Of a DNA stretch of 64,000 nt, positions 1 to 9,587 are shown piece by piece (positions within the stretch are counted from its first letter, which is position 1; every line of letters begins with the position of its first letter). Made by a program: the position numbers and the translations under genes. The stretch comes from Aurelia coerulea. Taxonomy: Eukaryota > Cnidaria > Scyphozoa > Semaeostomeae > Ulmaridae. The notes beneath the pieces were generated by a model, which did not search any database, was not told where the DNA came from, and saw only the letters and a list, made by a program, of their open reading frames with translations. Location of the stretch: positions 16,902,501-16,966,500 of the forward strand of contig CM076949.1 in assembly GCA_039566865.1 (NCBI GenBank), read 5' to 3'.

Positions 1-405
1 TGAAGTCAATCGGGTTCATAAGCGTGCCCTGAGAGTGCTGCTAAATGATTCTGACTCCAGTTTCGAAGAACTCTTACACAAGAACGGGGAAATCACAATA
101 CATGAAAAAATTTGCAAAAACTTATGCTAGAGGTATACAAATGTATTACTTCTGGAAACCCCTCCTTTTTGTGGGAGTTCTTCAATAGAAAAATGCTTCC
201 ATATAACTTAAGAATAAACGATCTCCTCCAACTTCCTAAAACCAGGACCAATAAATATGGAAACGAGTCTCTTTCGTATAGGGGTAGCATGGTTTGGAAT
301 CGGCTTCCAGACCAATATAAAGCTGCAAAAAGCGATGATGAATTCAAAATGAAAATCAGAAGTTGGAAGGGATCCGGATGTAACTGCCGCATTTGTATAA
401 TATAG
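1..405 (+). pseudogene. LINE reverse-transcriptase C-terminal fragment
   Basis: Reading from the window edge, the translation has the shape of the region downstream of the RT domain in non-LTR retrotransposons: VHKRALRVLLNDSDSSFEEL, then an EVYKCI.G.NPSF stretch, then YGNESLSYRGSMVWNRLPD. The equivalent words (FSYRGAKLWNSL) occur at the end of the fuller LINE at 36-39 kb. The 5' part lies outside the window, and one frame change is needed near base 105. It ends at a stop at 403-405, followed by an AT-rich 3' region and a TTA-repeat tail. It is a truncated, non-functional copy. Confidence 0.8.
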
Positions 406-475
406 CTTAATTTCAGACATTGTAAATAGGGTAGAGTTGGCCTTTATTAGCATCAGCTATCTCTCTAGCCAACTG

Positions 476-502
476 TAAATAAATTGTATTATTATTATTA
501 TT
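476..502 (+). repeat. TTA-repeat tail of the LINE fragment
   Basis: AATAAATTG is followed by about five ATT/TTA units directly downstream of the RT fragment. A short simple-repeat tail after an AATAAA-like motif is typical of the 3' end of L2/CR1-type LINEs. Confidence 0.6.
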
Positions 503-1395
503 CTGGAGTCATTTTCATCGACTTAAAGATAGCCTTTGACACTGTTAACCACGATATTCTCATAGCTAAGCTGCGTTTATATGGAGTTGAAGTTGTAGAG
601 CTTGACTAGACTTATGACATGTCGTCCCTTGTTTCCTTGCGTTCTTTGATTTGCAGATATCACTTGCTCAGTAGGGACTCATTTCATTACTCTTATAACG
701 TGTAGCCACTTTAGGCCAATATGGTGTGGATCAGTATTGACCAATCAAATTGCTAGGATTTAGTTTTCAACCAATAAGGAGGCGCTATTTAAACTGTTGT
801 TGTTGTTGCGTACAAAAACGGTTGATTCGGCAAAGAGTTCTCGTAGCTGTGATCGATCTATTTTGTTTCTATAGAGGAAGATTACTGCATGAGTAGGTTC
901 GTAAAACATTATTCTTTGTACTACAAGTTTGCTTTTCAATGTTGAAGCTCTTTAAACCAGAAATTGAAGCGATTTTGTTGAGTGTACGAGAACTCCCGCT
1001 AGTTTAGGCCGACAAAGGGGGCCCATTTTATAAGAGCAATGAAATGAGTCCCTTATTGAGCAAGTGATATCTGCAAATCAAAGAACGCAGGGAAACAAGG
1101 GACGAAATATCATAAGTCTAGAGCTTGACTGGGTCATCTCATACCTAGGTATTAGGAAGCATAGCTGAAATAGTCAGGTAAATTGCAGCATATCTGAAAT
1201 CATGGAGATAAAATGTTGGGAGCCTCAGGGCTCTTGCCTTGATCCACGCCTAATTTTATCTATATCAATGACTTGCCGTTTGCCTTACAAAGAACTAGGG
1301 TCACAATCAAGGGTCACAATCAGACCTTGGGTCACAATGTATGCATATGACCCAAGCAATTCCTATTCCTCGAAATCTATCTCCGACCTGAATTG
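503..1395 (+). pseudogene. RT-domain relic split by an inserted foldback element
   Basis: Bases 503-607 encode an RT core piece, VIFIDLKIAFDTVNHDIL. After a 512-bp insertion, bases 1120-1395 continue with decayed versions of the downstream motifs: a YL.. turn, PQGSCLDP, and a MYADD-like MYAYDPS. The order and spacing match motifs 3-5 of the intact LINE at 38.3-38.6 kb. There are several frame breaks and the catalytic second Asp is lost. The relic was present before the inserted element. Confidence 0.75.
608..1119. mobile_element. 512-bp foldback element with ~88-bp TIRs and 11-bp TSD (Mutator-like?)
   Basis: The termini AGACTTATGA...TCATAAGTCT extend into nearly perfect inverted arms of about 88 bp, sharing GCAGATATCACTTGCTCA and its complement. 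The 11-bp duplication AGAGCTTGACT is at 597-607 and 1120-1130. Long TIRs plus a 9-11-bp TSD suit Mutator-like elements. There is no coding potential between the arms. The arms are so similar that the insertion looks fairly young. Confidence 0.75.
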
Positions 1396-1505
1396 AGAAT
1401 CATTGTACACAGCGAATAACTTGCGGTTGAGTATTATTGTATCTAAAACAATTGCTTCGCAACAACATCATTCTTGATCATCTCTGGTAAGCAAAAGATG
1501 TTTAA

Positions 1506-1838
1506 GACTGCGTTCACACGATGCCGGCACATTTTGAACACGGTGAAAAATGTGAAAGCAATAAATTCTTTGCACGTTCCACGAGAACGAGGCTATATTT
1601 TCGCGCCAAAGCCAGCCAGCCAGCCTCGTTTCCAAAGCGTTCAAAAATGTTCCGTTTTCATCATTTTGGAGTGTTCACACGAGGCCGTTTTCAAAATGTG
1701 CCGGTTAGAGTTCCGTTTTCAAAATCTACCGTTTTCAAAATCTGCCGGCAAAAAAATGGCCGTTTTCGTGTGAACGGGAGGCCTATCCGTCACATTTTCA
1801 CCGTTTTCAAAATGTGCCGGCACCGTGTGAACGCAGTC
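1506..1838. mobile_element. MITE with GACTGCGTTCACAC termini and TAA duplication
   Basis: The left end GACTGCGTTCACACGATGCC mirrors the right end GGCACCGTGTGAACGCAGTC, and the similarity continues for about 48 bp. TAA flanks both sides (1503-1505, 1839-1841), as expected for PIF/Harbinger. The interior is rich in CCGTTTTCAAAATGTGCCGG-like sub-repeats. Reading frames inside it are repeat artefacts. A degraded relative is at about 10818-11274. Confidence 0.75.
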
Positions 1839-1841
1839 TAA

Positions 1842-2291
1842 GTAAGCTAGGTAATTTCTTTTACTTCTTTGACTGTACTTTTCACGGAGTCATAATCACT
1901 GTGGCTGAGTATATTTTTATCTGAACCGATTGCTTTGCAACAACAATGTTTTTGATCATCTCTGGTAAGCAAAAGAATCATAAGTAAGCTCGGTAACTTA
2001 CCTTTGATTTAATCTACATTACCGTTGCGTTGTCCAAAGATTCTTACAACTAGTCCCAGTGTATACCCTACTCCAGGAACTAAAAACTAAATAGAAGTTG
2101 GAACATAGTATTTTCAGTGCATTCTAATCTTGGTATTTTGTTTAACGATTATCGAACTTAATCTTTATTTACTGAAACTATTGCTACACTTCATTCTCAA
2201 GATTTCATTGCATTAATACTTCGTCATTACACCCGCCTTCCTTCGGCATAACGATTATAATTCTCAACTTCTTGAAACCAACGTGTCCAAA
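1842..2291. other. Intergenic, 3' of the GPCR
   Basis: AT-rich non-coding sequence downstream of the minus-strand GPCR. A short element (TTGATCATCTCTGGTAAGCAAAAG) occurs both at 1474-1497 and near 1952, on either side of the MITE. I see no gene or clear polyadenylation signal. Confidence 0.5.
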
Positions 2292-3215
2292 CTAAGAGGT
2301 TCCTTGAGGTGATATCCGCCTGTTAAACTTCCAGAAAAATATCATGTCGGTAACAGGTTTTCGCAACGCAGACAACTGTCGACAGATCACCAATGGATTG
2401 AAGAAAGAGTTAAGCAGTGCTAAAAGCCAAACCCAGTACAACAGTACGTCAGTTAAATAAGTTGTTCCCCCAATGACAGCAGTGATGAATGTTAAACCAA
2501 CCCCTGGAGCAAAACATAATACAAATGTAGATAAAATGATCACTGTTGCCTTTGCAACCTTGGATTCAAGTGTAACATTCGCGTCATTCGACGCATCGGC
2601 AACGCTTTGAAGTACAGGTTGCTTTTCGATTCGTCTGACTTCTTTAAAAATTCGAAAATAAATGACAAGTGTTCCAAGGAACAGAACCAGCATGCATGTT
2701 CCGGTTACTGCACTAAACAGTTGGTAATCCTTTGTGATCAACAGAATAGAGGTAAAACCACTTGCCATCACCCAACAAGCAATAATTGCATACACTACCA
2801 TGCGATTAGTTAATCTATCATGATACCAAAATGGGTAGAATATCGCTAAATATCTTTCCACGCTCTGCAACACAATTGACAAAAATGATGTAAAACAAAA
2901 TATATAGGCAAGTGGATTGCTTACTATTACAAAAGAACAAGGATCACGACCTAACAGCATATAAGTAAGCGCAATGGGGAGCATGAGATATGAGGTACAG
3001 CTTGCAAGAAGATCTGCTACTGCCATATTCACAATAATGAAAAAGGCTGGTGTGTGTAATACTGTTTTCTTGATAAATACAACAATGATGGCAAGATTTA
3101 TAGTAAACGTTGGTATCAGGAGAACCAAGATACATATTGCAATTATGATGCACGTTGCGTTATAAAGATTATCATTGATGTATGTGAATCCAAAATACTT
3201 GCAGCTGAAATCCAT
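2292..3215 (-). CDS. Class A (rhodopsin-like) G-protein-coupled receptor, single exon
   Basis: A complete 307-residue intronless ORF with seven hydrophobic segments. TM1 is about residues 22-49; TM2 58-82, with NMAVAD at 63-68; TM3 93-118, starting at Cys93 and ending in ERY (120-122, a DRY variant); TM4 139-160; TM5 172-190; TM6 222-247, with CFAP where CWxP is usual; and TM7 257-279, ending NPLVI where NPxxY is usual. The N terminus is short with an NAT glycosylation site at Asn19, and the C tail is about 28 residues. It is probably a plasma-membrane receptor coupling to heterotrimeric G proteins; the ligand cannot be inferred. Small intronless class A receptors of this sort form large families in cnidarians. 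Its best relative here is the pseudogene at 4801-5830. Confidence 0.88.
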   Translation of the reverse strand: MDFSCKYFGFTYINDNLYNATCIIIAICILVLLIPTFTINLAIIVVFIKKTVLHTPAFFIIVNMAVADLLASCTSYLMLPIALTYMLLGRDPCSFVIVSNPLAYIFCFTSFLSIVLQSVERYLAIFYPFWYHDRLTNRMVVYAIIACWVMASGFTSILLITKDYQLFSAVTGTCMLVLFLGTLVIYFRIFKEVRRIEKQPVLQSVADASNDANVTLESKVAKATVIILSTFVLCFAPGVGLTFITAVIGGTTYLTDVLLYWVWLLALLNSFFNPLVICRQLSALRKPVTDMIFFWKFNRRISPQGTS

Positions 3216-3820
3216 CCCAAGATTTACAACTTTTCAATTTAGATAGACGTGATATGAAATTTGTGAGGGTTGTTTCAATGTAAAATCATTCTATTTGCTG
3301 ATATACCAAAAGACACAATATATTCAACGTACCAATAAAACAGCTGACATAAACAAAATAATTGCTCGTAATGCAAACGGTATCATCAAAATTGACTGTC
3401 TTGTATCTCTCTGCTATTTTTTGCAAGCTAACATTGATTAAAGCAGTGTAACGATGAAGCGGCTTGATTATCCACACAACATGCGTACTACCCAAAAGCT
3501 GTGCACATTCTTAATATCAGCTATTGAAAAGCATTGCGGGTACATTCGCTCATTAAAGATTATTCCTCCTCAACTTTCAGCTCCGTATGAATTATTAAAG
3601 TGCCACTAAAGGTTTCAGGGAGTTTTTGCTTTTCGAAAGAATGATGCCTGCAGAGTCTGACAAAAAATATTTTGAAAAATTCGAATTTCTTCCATAGAAA
3701 CGGGGCAACAGAACCTCATAGCGGAAATGCACGTTTCCTTTCAACGAGAGGGAGAGCCGTGCTGGACAACACAGAGATCACCGTCGAAGCCAACCAACAA
3801 ATTTGAAGGGAAGGATCGTT
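3216..3820. other. Upstream region of the GPCR
   Basis: Non-coding sequence before the GPCR start. A short minus-strand frame at 3286-3495 contains one hydrophobic stretch but has no recognisable motif; I do not call it a gene. Confidence 0.4.
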
Positions 3821-3858
3821 ATGTATGTACGTATGTAAGTATGTATGTATGCATGTAT
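3821..3858. repeat. ATGT tetranucleotide microsatellite
   Basis: About nine imperfect ATGT/GTAT units, interrupted by single substitutions. Reading frames through it (YVCTYVSMYVCMY and its complement) are artefacts. Confidence 0.85.
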
Positions 3859-4441
3859 CTATCAATTCGCCATGAAAGAATAATTGAAACTGTACATTCA
3901 TTTAAAAGCTAGACGCTGTTTAGCCTTGGAATTGCAGAGTAGCGATGCTTCCTCTTTAACTTATACTTCGGTCACATATTGGACATTGCAGAAGAACAGC
4001 TTCTAGAAGCTGTGGTTGGGCTCTGTAACTGGCAAGAGAAGGCTTAGACCTACAGTTCTCATGATGGAGGACCGATTTGAGAAAAACCATTTGCTGACTG
4101 GCTCTTATCTTCGCTCTTGAATAATGTCTTTGAACTTGTAATGAAAAGCCTTCTAAAATAGCAACCACAGGGTTGCTTACTTTCATTTTCAAGATTTTAG
4201 TATTTGATGAATCAACAATTCATACAATTTTCTATGAGCCATGAGCCCAAAAATTGCAATTTAATACTTGAATTGAGACTAAAGATGCAGGGAGACGTTA
4301 AGCAGAATAGAGAATAAAGTTATATGTTAACTTATTGAGATACAAGAGACACGTGAGAAAAGAAAACGAAATTGACTCGTTTCATTTTGAGTTCTAGCTG
4401 CCTTCGGCGCGCCTCGTTACAGGACCAATGTTATATTGCCT

Positions 4442-4502
4442 TTATCATCACCATCACCATCACCATCACCATCACCATCCACCATCATCATCCATCACCA
4501 CC

Positions 4503-4575
<73 letters not shown>

Positions 4576-4750
4576 CCACCACCACCACCACCACCACAGG
4601 ATAAAAATTATCATGCCTTCCCACCACCACCACCACCACCCACCCCCACCACCACCACCAGTCCAGTGCCTGCATCAGGGGGCATCATCCCGCACAGCCA
4701 CCCGTCACCAGCCACCACCACCATGAAACCACCCACCACCACCACCATTC
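4442..4750. repeat. CAT/CAC trinucleotide tract (about 300 bp)
   Basis: Long runs of CAT, CAC and CCA units with a few unique interruptions at about 4600-4615 and 4655-4720. The run is open in several frames, giving poly-His, poly-Ser/Pro and, on the other strand, poly-Met/Val/Trp. That is expected of such a repeat and is not evidence of a protein. It lies just downstream of the GPCR pseudogene. Confidence 0.9.
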
Positions 4751-4800
4751 CCACCAGGGTGCCACCACCAAGGTCATCATATTTCTACTCATGTTGACAG

Positions 4801-5830
4801 TTCGTAGTAAGTAAAAAAGGAGTTGAGCAATGATACCAAAACCACTACAATACTACGTAAGTTAAAAAAGTTGTTTCCTAAATGACAGCGACGACGAGTG
4901 TTACACTAACTCCAGGAGCACAGCATACTAAAAATGTAGGTAACATTATTACTGTTACTTTCCAGCCTTTGATTCACTGTTTCAAATGTGCATCATTCGA
5001 CAAACTGGCAACGCATTGAATTGCAGCTGGCTTTTCGATTCGTTTAAAATCTTTGAAAATTCGAAAATATTTGACCAATGCTCCAATAATGAACAGAATC
5101 AGCATGCATCTTCCAAGTAATGCACTAAACAGTTGGCTATTCTTTGTGATCATCAGAATAGAGGTAAAACAACTCGATATCACCCAAGAAGCAATAATTG
5201 CTAGCAATACCATGCGAATTGATAGCTTATCTGGATACTAAAATGGGTAGAAATCGGTAAACATCTTTCTACAATTTGTATGACAATTGACATGAATGTT
5301 GTAACGAAGAATATAGAGTCCAATGCTTTTCCTACAATTACAAAGGAACAACGATAACCACATAAGGCATACTTTAAGCGCACACAATGGGGAACCTCAT
5401 GTATGAACCATAGCTTGAGGCAGAGTAAACTTCAACGTTCCTTTCGACTACGACACGTTTTGTTGGAAAAATTCCTTTTGTTTGAATAGAAAATCGGTGT
5501 GTTGAGGGGATTGAATAAGTTTTTCTTCCTGTTATCGCAAACATTGAAGTTTTTTTCCTTTGTTTTTCCTCAGCAACCAGGTGACCGATCATGAATTAGC
5601 TCCAAACGTTAAGACCGGGGGGCGAAATACTGTTTTTGCGACGACGGCAATGACGATGTTGACTATGGCCCCTGTTATGAGAGTACACCAGTCTAACTCA
5701 GCTATTATGAACTCATACATTATCATTCTTCGCTTCCTCTCAAACTTTTCAACGCATAGAGTGAGTTGTACGATTGTAGTTTCAATATGGAAACTGTATT
5801 CTTCTGTTCTTACAGCTTAAATCATTGCTA
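4801..5830 (-). pseudogene. Decayed tandem paralogue of the class A GPCR
   Basis: Minus-strand translations in shifting frames match the intact receptor at 2292-3215. Bases 4974-5213 give the TM4-TM5 part (TSILMITKNSQLFSALLGRC, then YFRIFKDFKRIEK). Bases 5201-5383 give TM3 (CSFVIVGKALDSIFF and VERCLPI). Bases 5604-5700 give TM1 (LITGAIVNIVIAVVAKTV). The DNA at 4801-4970 aligns with the TM6-TM7 coding region. The ERY arginine is now Cys, there are frameshifts and stops, and the stretch at 5400-5600 is unrelated. The same strand and order indicate an old tandem duplication. Confidence 0.85.
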
Positions 5831-6748
5831 ACCATTAGTAATAAAATGCACCATAGCTTCAACCAAGTGCCAGTAACGAAAAGAATGTAACGAACAGTCT
5901 TCATCGCACTTCAATCTCAGTTGCATCATGAAGTCTTATTCTCTTGTCCAAGCCCACATTCATAACAGCAGTTGAAAGAACAAATGGATCGATTCTCTAA
6001 CACCCTGTTAAAAACTGTATGCTCGATTGAAAAACCTTGTGGGTGCATTTATCAATAAGCAATATGGCACCTTTTGAGTTGCTCGCTGTAAACTGAATTA
6101 TTAAAAAGAAAAGAGGAATGCCACCTTCTTTTTTCTCAACACATAAAGTATTAGGGCAATGGTATGATACTACAGTGAAAGAAACAAATTGCGGGTAAAC
6201 AAATTGGGTTTTAAGAATTGAATACATTTGAACAACCGTGAATCAATAGCAGTGAACAAGTTTGCAGTTCAATAACTGATTTTATTACTGATAAATTCAA
6301 CTCTGCTTTCCACTCTAATGAGAAGCAAGGTGCCGTTTTGCAAAGCCATCCTCCACAGAAACCATTCAATTTCTCAAATATTGTTCGGTCTATCGAAAGC
6401 AAGAAAAGGATGTTGTTCTCCATAGCCTTGGCGATCGAAAGATACATAACTCACAATGTTTCTGTCAATGCTGGCTTTACAGAGCCATTTGGTAGCACAA
6501 ATTCATATTGCTTCTCAGATTATACACAAGGCGCTCACGGAGAATTTCCACGTGCACAAGAGATTTGGCATGCATCAGTGTAATCTGAGATAATCTATTG
6601 AGAACATAGTTTAATGGGTGCACAGTGTTCCAGGGCATGTAATTAATGTGAAAAATGAAAGTATCAGAATTGTACCAAACTGATTTTTCTATTGTTCACC
6701 GTAGCCTGAGGAATGTCAAAACCAAAAAAACTTTCAAATTGGTCAATC
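5831..6748. other. Intergenic sequence with a repeat fragment
   Basis: No gene seen. Bases about 6297-6490 are a degraded copy of the arm sequence of the foldback at 46087-47780 (shared CTCTGCTTTCC, AAGGATGTTGTTCT and GCGATCGAAAGAT-type words). The rest is unassigned. Confidence 0.5.
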
Positions 6749-6750
6749 TA

Positions 6751-7352
6751 CCGGGTGCGCCAAATAAACTATGCACGTTTGGCAGGCCACAATAAATCGT
6801 ACACTGGACCGATTTTGAAGATTTATGACTTAATCTTTAGCAGAAAGTCTGAATTAGATTCTAGAACTTTTTTCAAATTTTTCGTTTTCATTTTTTAGAG
6901 CTAGAAGCGAGTTTCTTAAAATTTTCTTTTTCAAAAACACTGATAACGATCATAAAATGTCGATCAAATTTTAAAAGACTCAACATGAATGAACAAAGAG
7001 AAAACGTTTTCAGGGTGATTTGAGGGATTTAGTACGAACTCTCGTACAGCAGAATACGATTAATCGATTTCTGAATCGCAAATCACCACGAGCAGGTTCT
7101 CTCTTTGTCCATTCATGTCGATTCTTTAGAAAACTTGATCGGCGTTATTTGATCGTTTTCAATGTTTTCGAAAACTAACATTTCAAGAAACTCGCTTCTA
7201 GCTCTAAGAACTGAAAAGAAAAAAATCGCATAAGATCCCAGCATCTAATTCAGGCCTTCTGCTAAAGATTAAGTCATTGATCTTCAAAATCGGCCCAATG
7301 TACGATTTATCATGGCCTGCCAAACTTGCATGGTTTATTTTGGCGCACCCGG
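6751..7352. mobile_element. 602-bp mariner-like foldback, CCGGGTGCGCC ends, TA duplication
   Basis: The ends CCGGGTGCGCCAAATAAAC and the complementary GTTTATTTTGGCGCACCCGG are flanked by TA on both sides. The arms match each other for nearly 300 bp each (GCAGGCCA, ATCGTACA.TGG, CTTAATCTTTAGCAGAAAG). Only a short centre with TCGTACAGCAGAATACGAT is unpaired. No transposase. It belongs to the same family as 25222-29398 and 44149-45025. TA duplication and a CCGGGTG..CC(A)AAA terminus fit a non-autonomous Tc1/mariner derivative. Confidence 0.8.
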
Positions 7353-8595
7353 TAGTGCTGAGAAAACATTATTTCAAGTTAGGCCTAAAAAGCGTACTTC
7401 AGGCTTCTTTCTAAGCACAGCAAGGCCACAAAATAGCACTAAGTTTCAAATTCAAATTTCTTGGCTTGCACTCACCCGATTTTCATGATCTTCGTTTTGT
7501 TCAACAGATTAAACCTTGCAGAGTATGTAGTGAAAAAGTGGATCGAAAATTTTATCTTGGGATGCGGAAATTTTGCGAATTCATAGTGGTAACTAAACGT
7601 CAAAAAAACTAAAACTGAATCACGAAGCGCTTCTTCAACATTAAAAACAAAAAATCTGTGTTTCAGAATTCTCGGAAAGTCTATTGCAGAATCAAGTTTA
7701 TGCTATTGGCAACACATTTGCAAAAGGGCTTAGTAGAATAGGCTCTCAAATAATTTTGGCGAATTTTTCACGAAGACCAGTTTTGCACCTTTTCAGAGTG
7801 AAAATTGCATTTTTATGACGAAAACCTATTAGCAAAGGCAATATTTCATCATATCTCCACCATTTCAAATACATGCTTTTTAGCAATAGTAGTATAAAGT
7901 ATTTTTACATAATTAACTAATTTTTAAGGTTTTGAAAACATGCAGCCAACTCAACAGTGATTTGTTATATCCCAAGGTGAAAAATGAGCCTAGTAACATC
8001 GGAAAACAGAACAAATACCAAGATAGATACCTAATATGATTTGAGAGTTGATCTCTAACCTCCTTTTGACTATAAGAGGGAAATATTTGTTTCATTGAAC
8101 TTCTAGTTCAGTCTATAGTACAGTGGCAAATACAGACAGAATTTGCTAAAAAAGACTTCTCCTTCACTGGCCTTCGTGGAAAATTCGCCAAAATTAGTTG
8201 AGAGCTTATTCTACTTAGCCCTTTTGCAAAAATGTTCCCAATAGGTTAAACTTGATTCTGCAATAGGCTTTACAAGAGTTCTGAAACAAATATTTTTTGT
8301 TTTCAATGTTGAAGGAGCGTTTCGTGATTCAGTTTTAGTTTTTATGAACGATTGGTTACCATTATGGATTTGAAAAATTTGCACATCCCAAGATGAAATT
8401 TTCAATCGACCTTTTCACTACATATTCTGCAGGATTCAATCTGTCAAATAAAACAAAGATCATGAAAATCAAATGAGTGCAAGCCAAGAAATGTGAATTT
8501 GAAAGTTAGTGCTATTTTTTGGCCTTGCTGTGCTACAGAAGAAGCCTGCAGTACACTTTTTAGGCCTAACTTGAAATGATATCTTCTCAGCACTA
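7353..8595. mobile_element. 1.24-kb foldback with ~430-bp inverted arms
   Basis: The left arm (about 7353-7784, starting TAGTGCTGAGAA) is mirrored by the right arm (about 8166-8595, ending CTCAGCACTA). Shared words include TTTCAAGTTAGGCCTAAAAA, CAAGAAAT and TTCGCCAAAAT. The central 380 bp is unpaired and non-coding. It directly abuts the preceding mariner-like element. No transposase or clear target duplication is visible. Confidence 0.7.
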
Positions 8596-9463
8596 AATTG
8601 TCGGGTGGGCCACAAAAGTAACTCCGGAGGTAAAAAACTTACAAAAATCTTCCTGAAAACAAGATTATGATGCAAATTGTATGATACTAAGTACAACACA
8701 AAATACAACTGCTACGCAAAAACATTACACCATCAGCTGCAGTTACAGAGAGATGAAGTTTTGAAGAAAGATGGGTGCAAAAATTTCTGTAACAAAATTA
8801 TTGATCATAAAGAATAACCGACCAACGCATTTCTTGATTTAATAAAAAATTTTTGGGCAAACAAAGCTTTTCCCACTTTCTAATGGAAACGAGATACATT
8901 ATCAAATTTCGTAATGTCAAAGAATTCAATGTAAGATCTAACAGGATACCATAAAGTAATCCGTGTGTAGCACAATATCCTGGTGAAAAAGGCAATTTTC
9001 TTACTTTTGACATGATTGATCAGCATTTTTCAGCACTTTCTTGTAATTCTTTGAATTTCAAATGTGGTAATATTTTTTTGCAAAAATATGCGATTGGAGA
9101 TGAAGACAAATAGGAGAATGGAGTGAAAGGTTCGAGGGCAAAATTCTCCTGTTTTAGACACTTTCTTTGATCAAGTTATGCTTTGATGACTAGTGATTTT
9201 GTTATAGTGGTTTTTGCAACCATCTTTTTCAAAATCTCATTTCTCTGAAAATACAGCTGTTAATGAACTGGTTTTATTCGGTAGGTGTATCTTATGTTGT
9301 ACTTAGAGCCATATTAATTTCGTCAAAATCATGCATTCACAAGATTGATAAGAAATGTTTTAACTCGGGAACTACTCTTTTCGGCCCAACCGTTTGTTAC
9401 GAAGATAATTATTGGGTATTTTACTAATGGTACTGACCACATAAGAAGAATTACTTCACTTAC
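8596..9463. other. No gene seen downstream of the TUBGCP2-like exons
   Basis: AT-rich sequence. I looked here on the minus strand for later GCP2 exons (GRIP domain) and found none. The motif CGGGTGGGCCACAAAA at about 8605 may be an isolated end of a CCGGGTG-type element. Confidence 0.4.
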
Positions 9464-9587
9464 CCATGATAGCTCTTTCAGCAGTCAAGACCTCAGAACC
9501 GAGACGTGCCTTGACAAGACGCTCCACAACCAACATAAAAGTCCATAATTCATGGAGCCATGCAGTTAACAACGTCCTGAAACAATG
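9464..9587 (-). pseudogene. TUBGCP2: TUBGCP2-like exon g, probably damaged
   Basis: One frame gives LHELWTFMLVVERLVKARLG, which loosely fits the GCP2 helix near residue 300. Just upstream a different frame reads DVVNCMA, like the expected VNHAL motif, so a one-base shift seems to separate them. Using the acceptor CGTAG keeps a frame open but leaves a 52-bp intron and skips about 65 expected residues. Donor GTAAGTG is good. Confidence 0.45.

Noticed and set aside
1521..1841. 106-codon frame rich in F, R and P
   Set aside because: Lies wholly inside a MITE made of repeated CCGTTTTCAAAATG-type words.
4372..4797. Long poly-His, poly-Ser/Pro and poly-Met/Val frames
   Set aside because: All come from one CAT/CAC trinucleotide repeat that is open in many frames; no flanking coding sequence.
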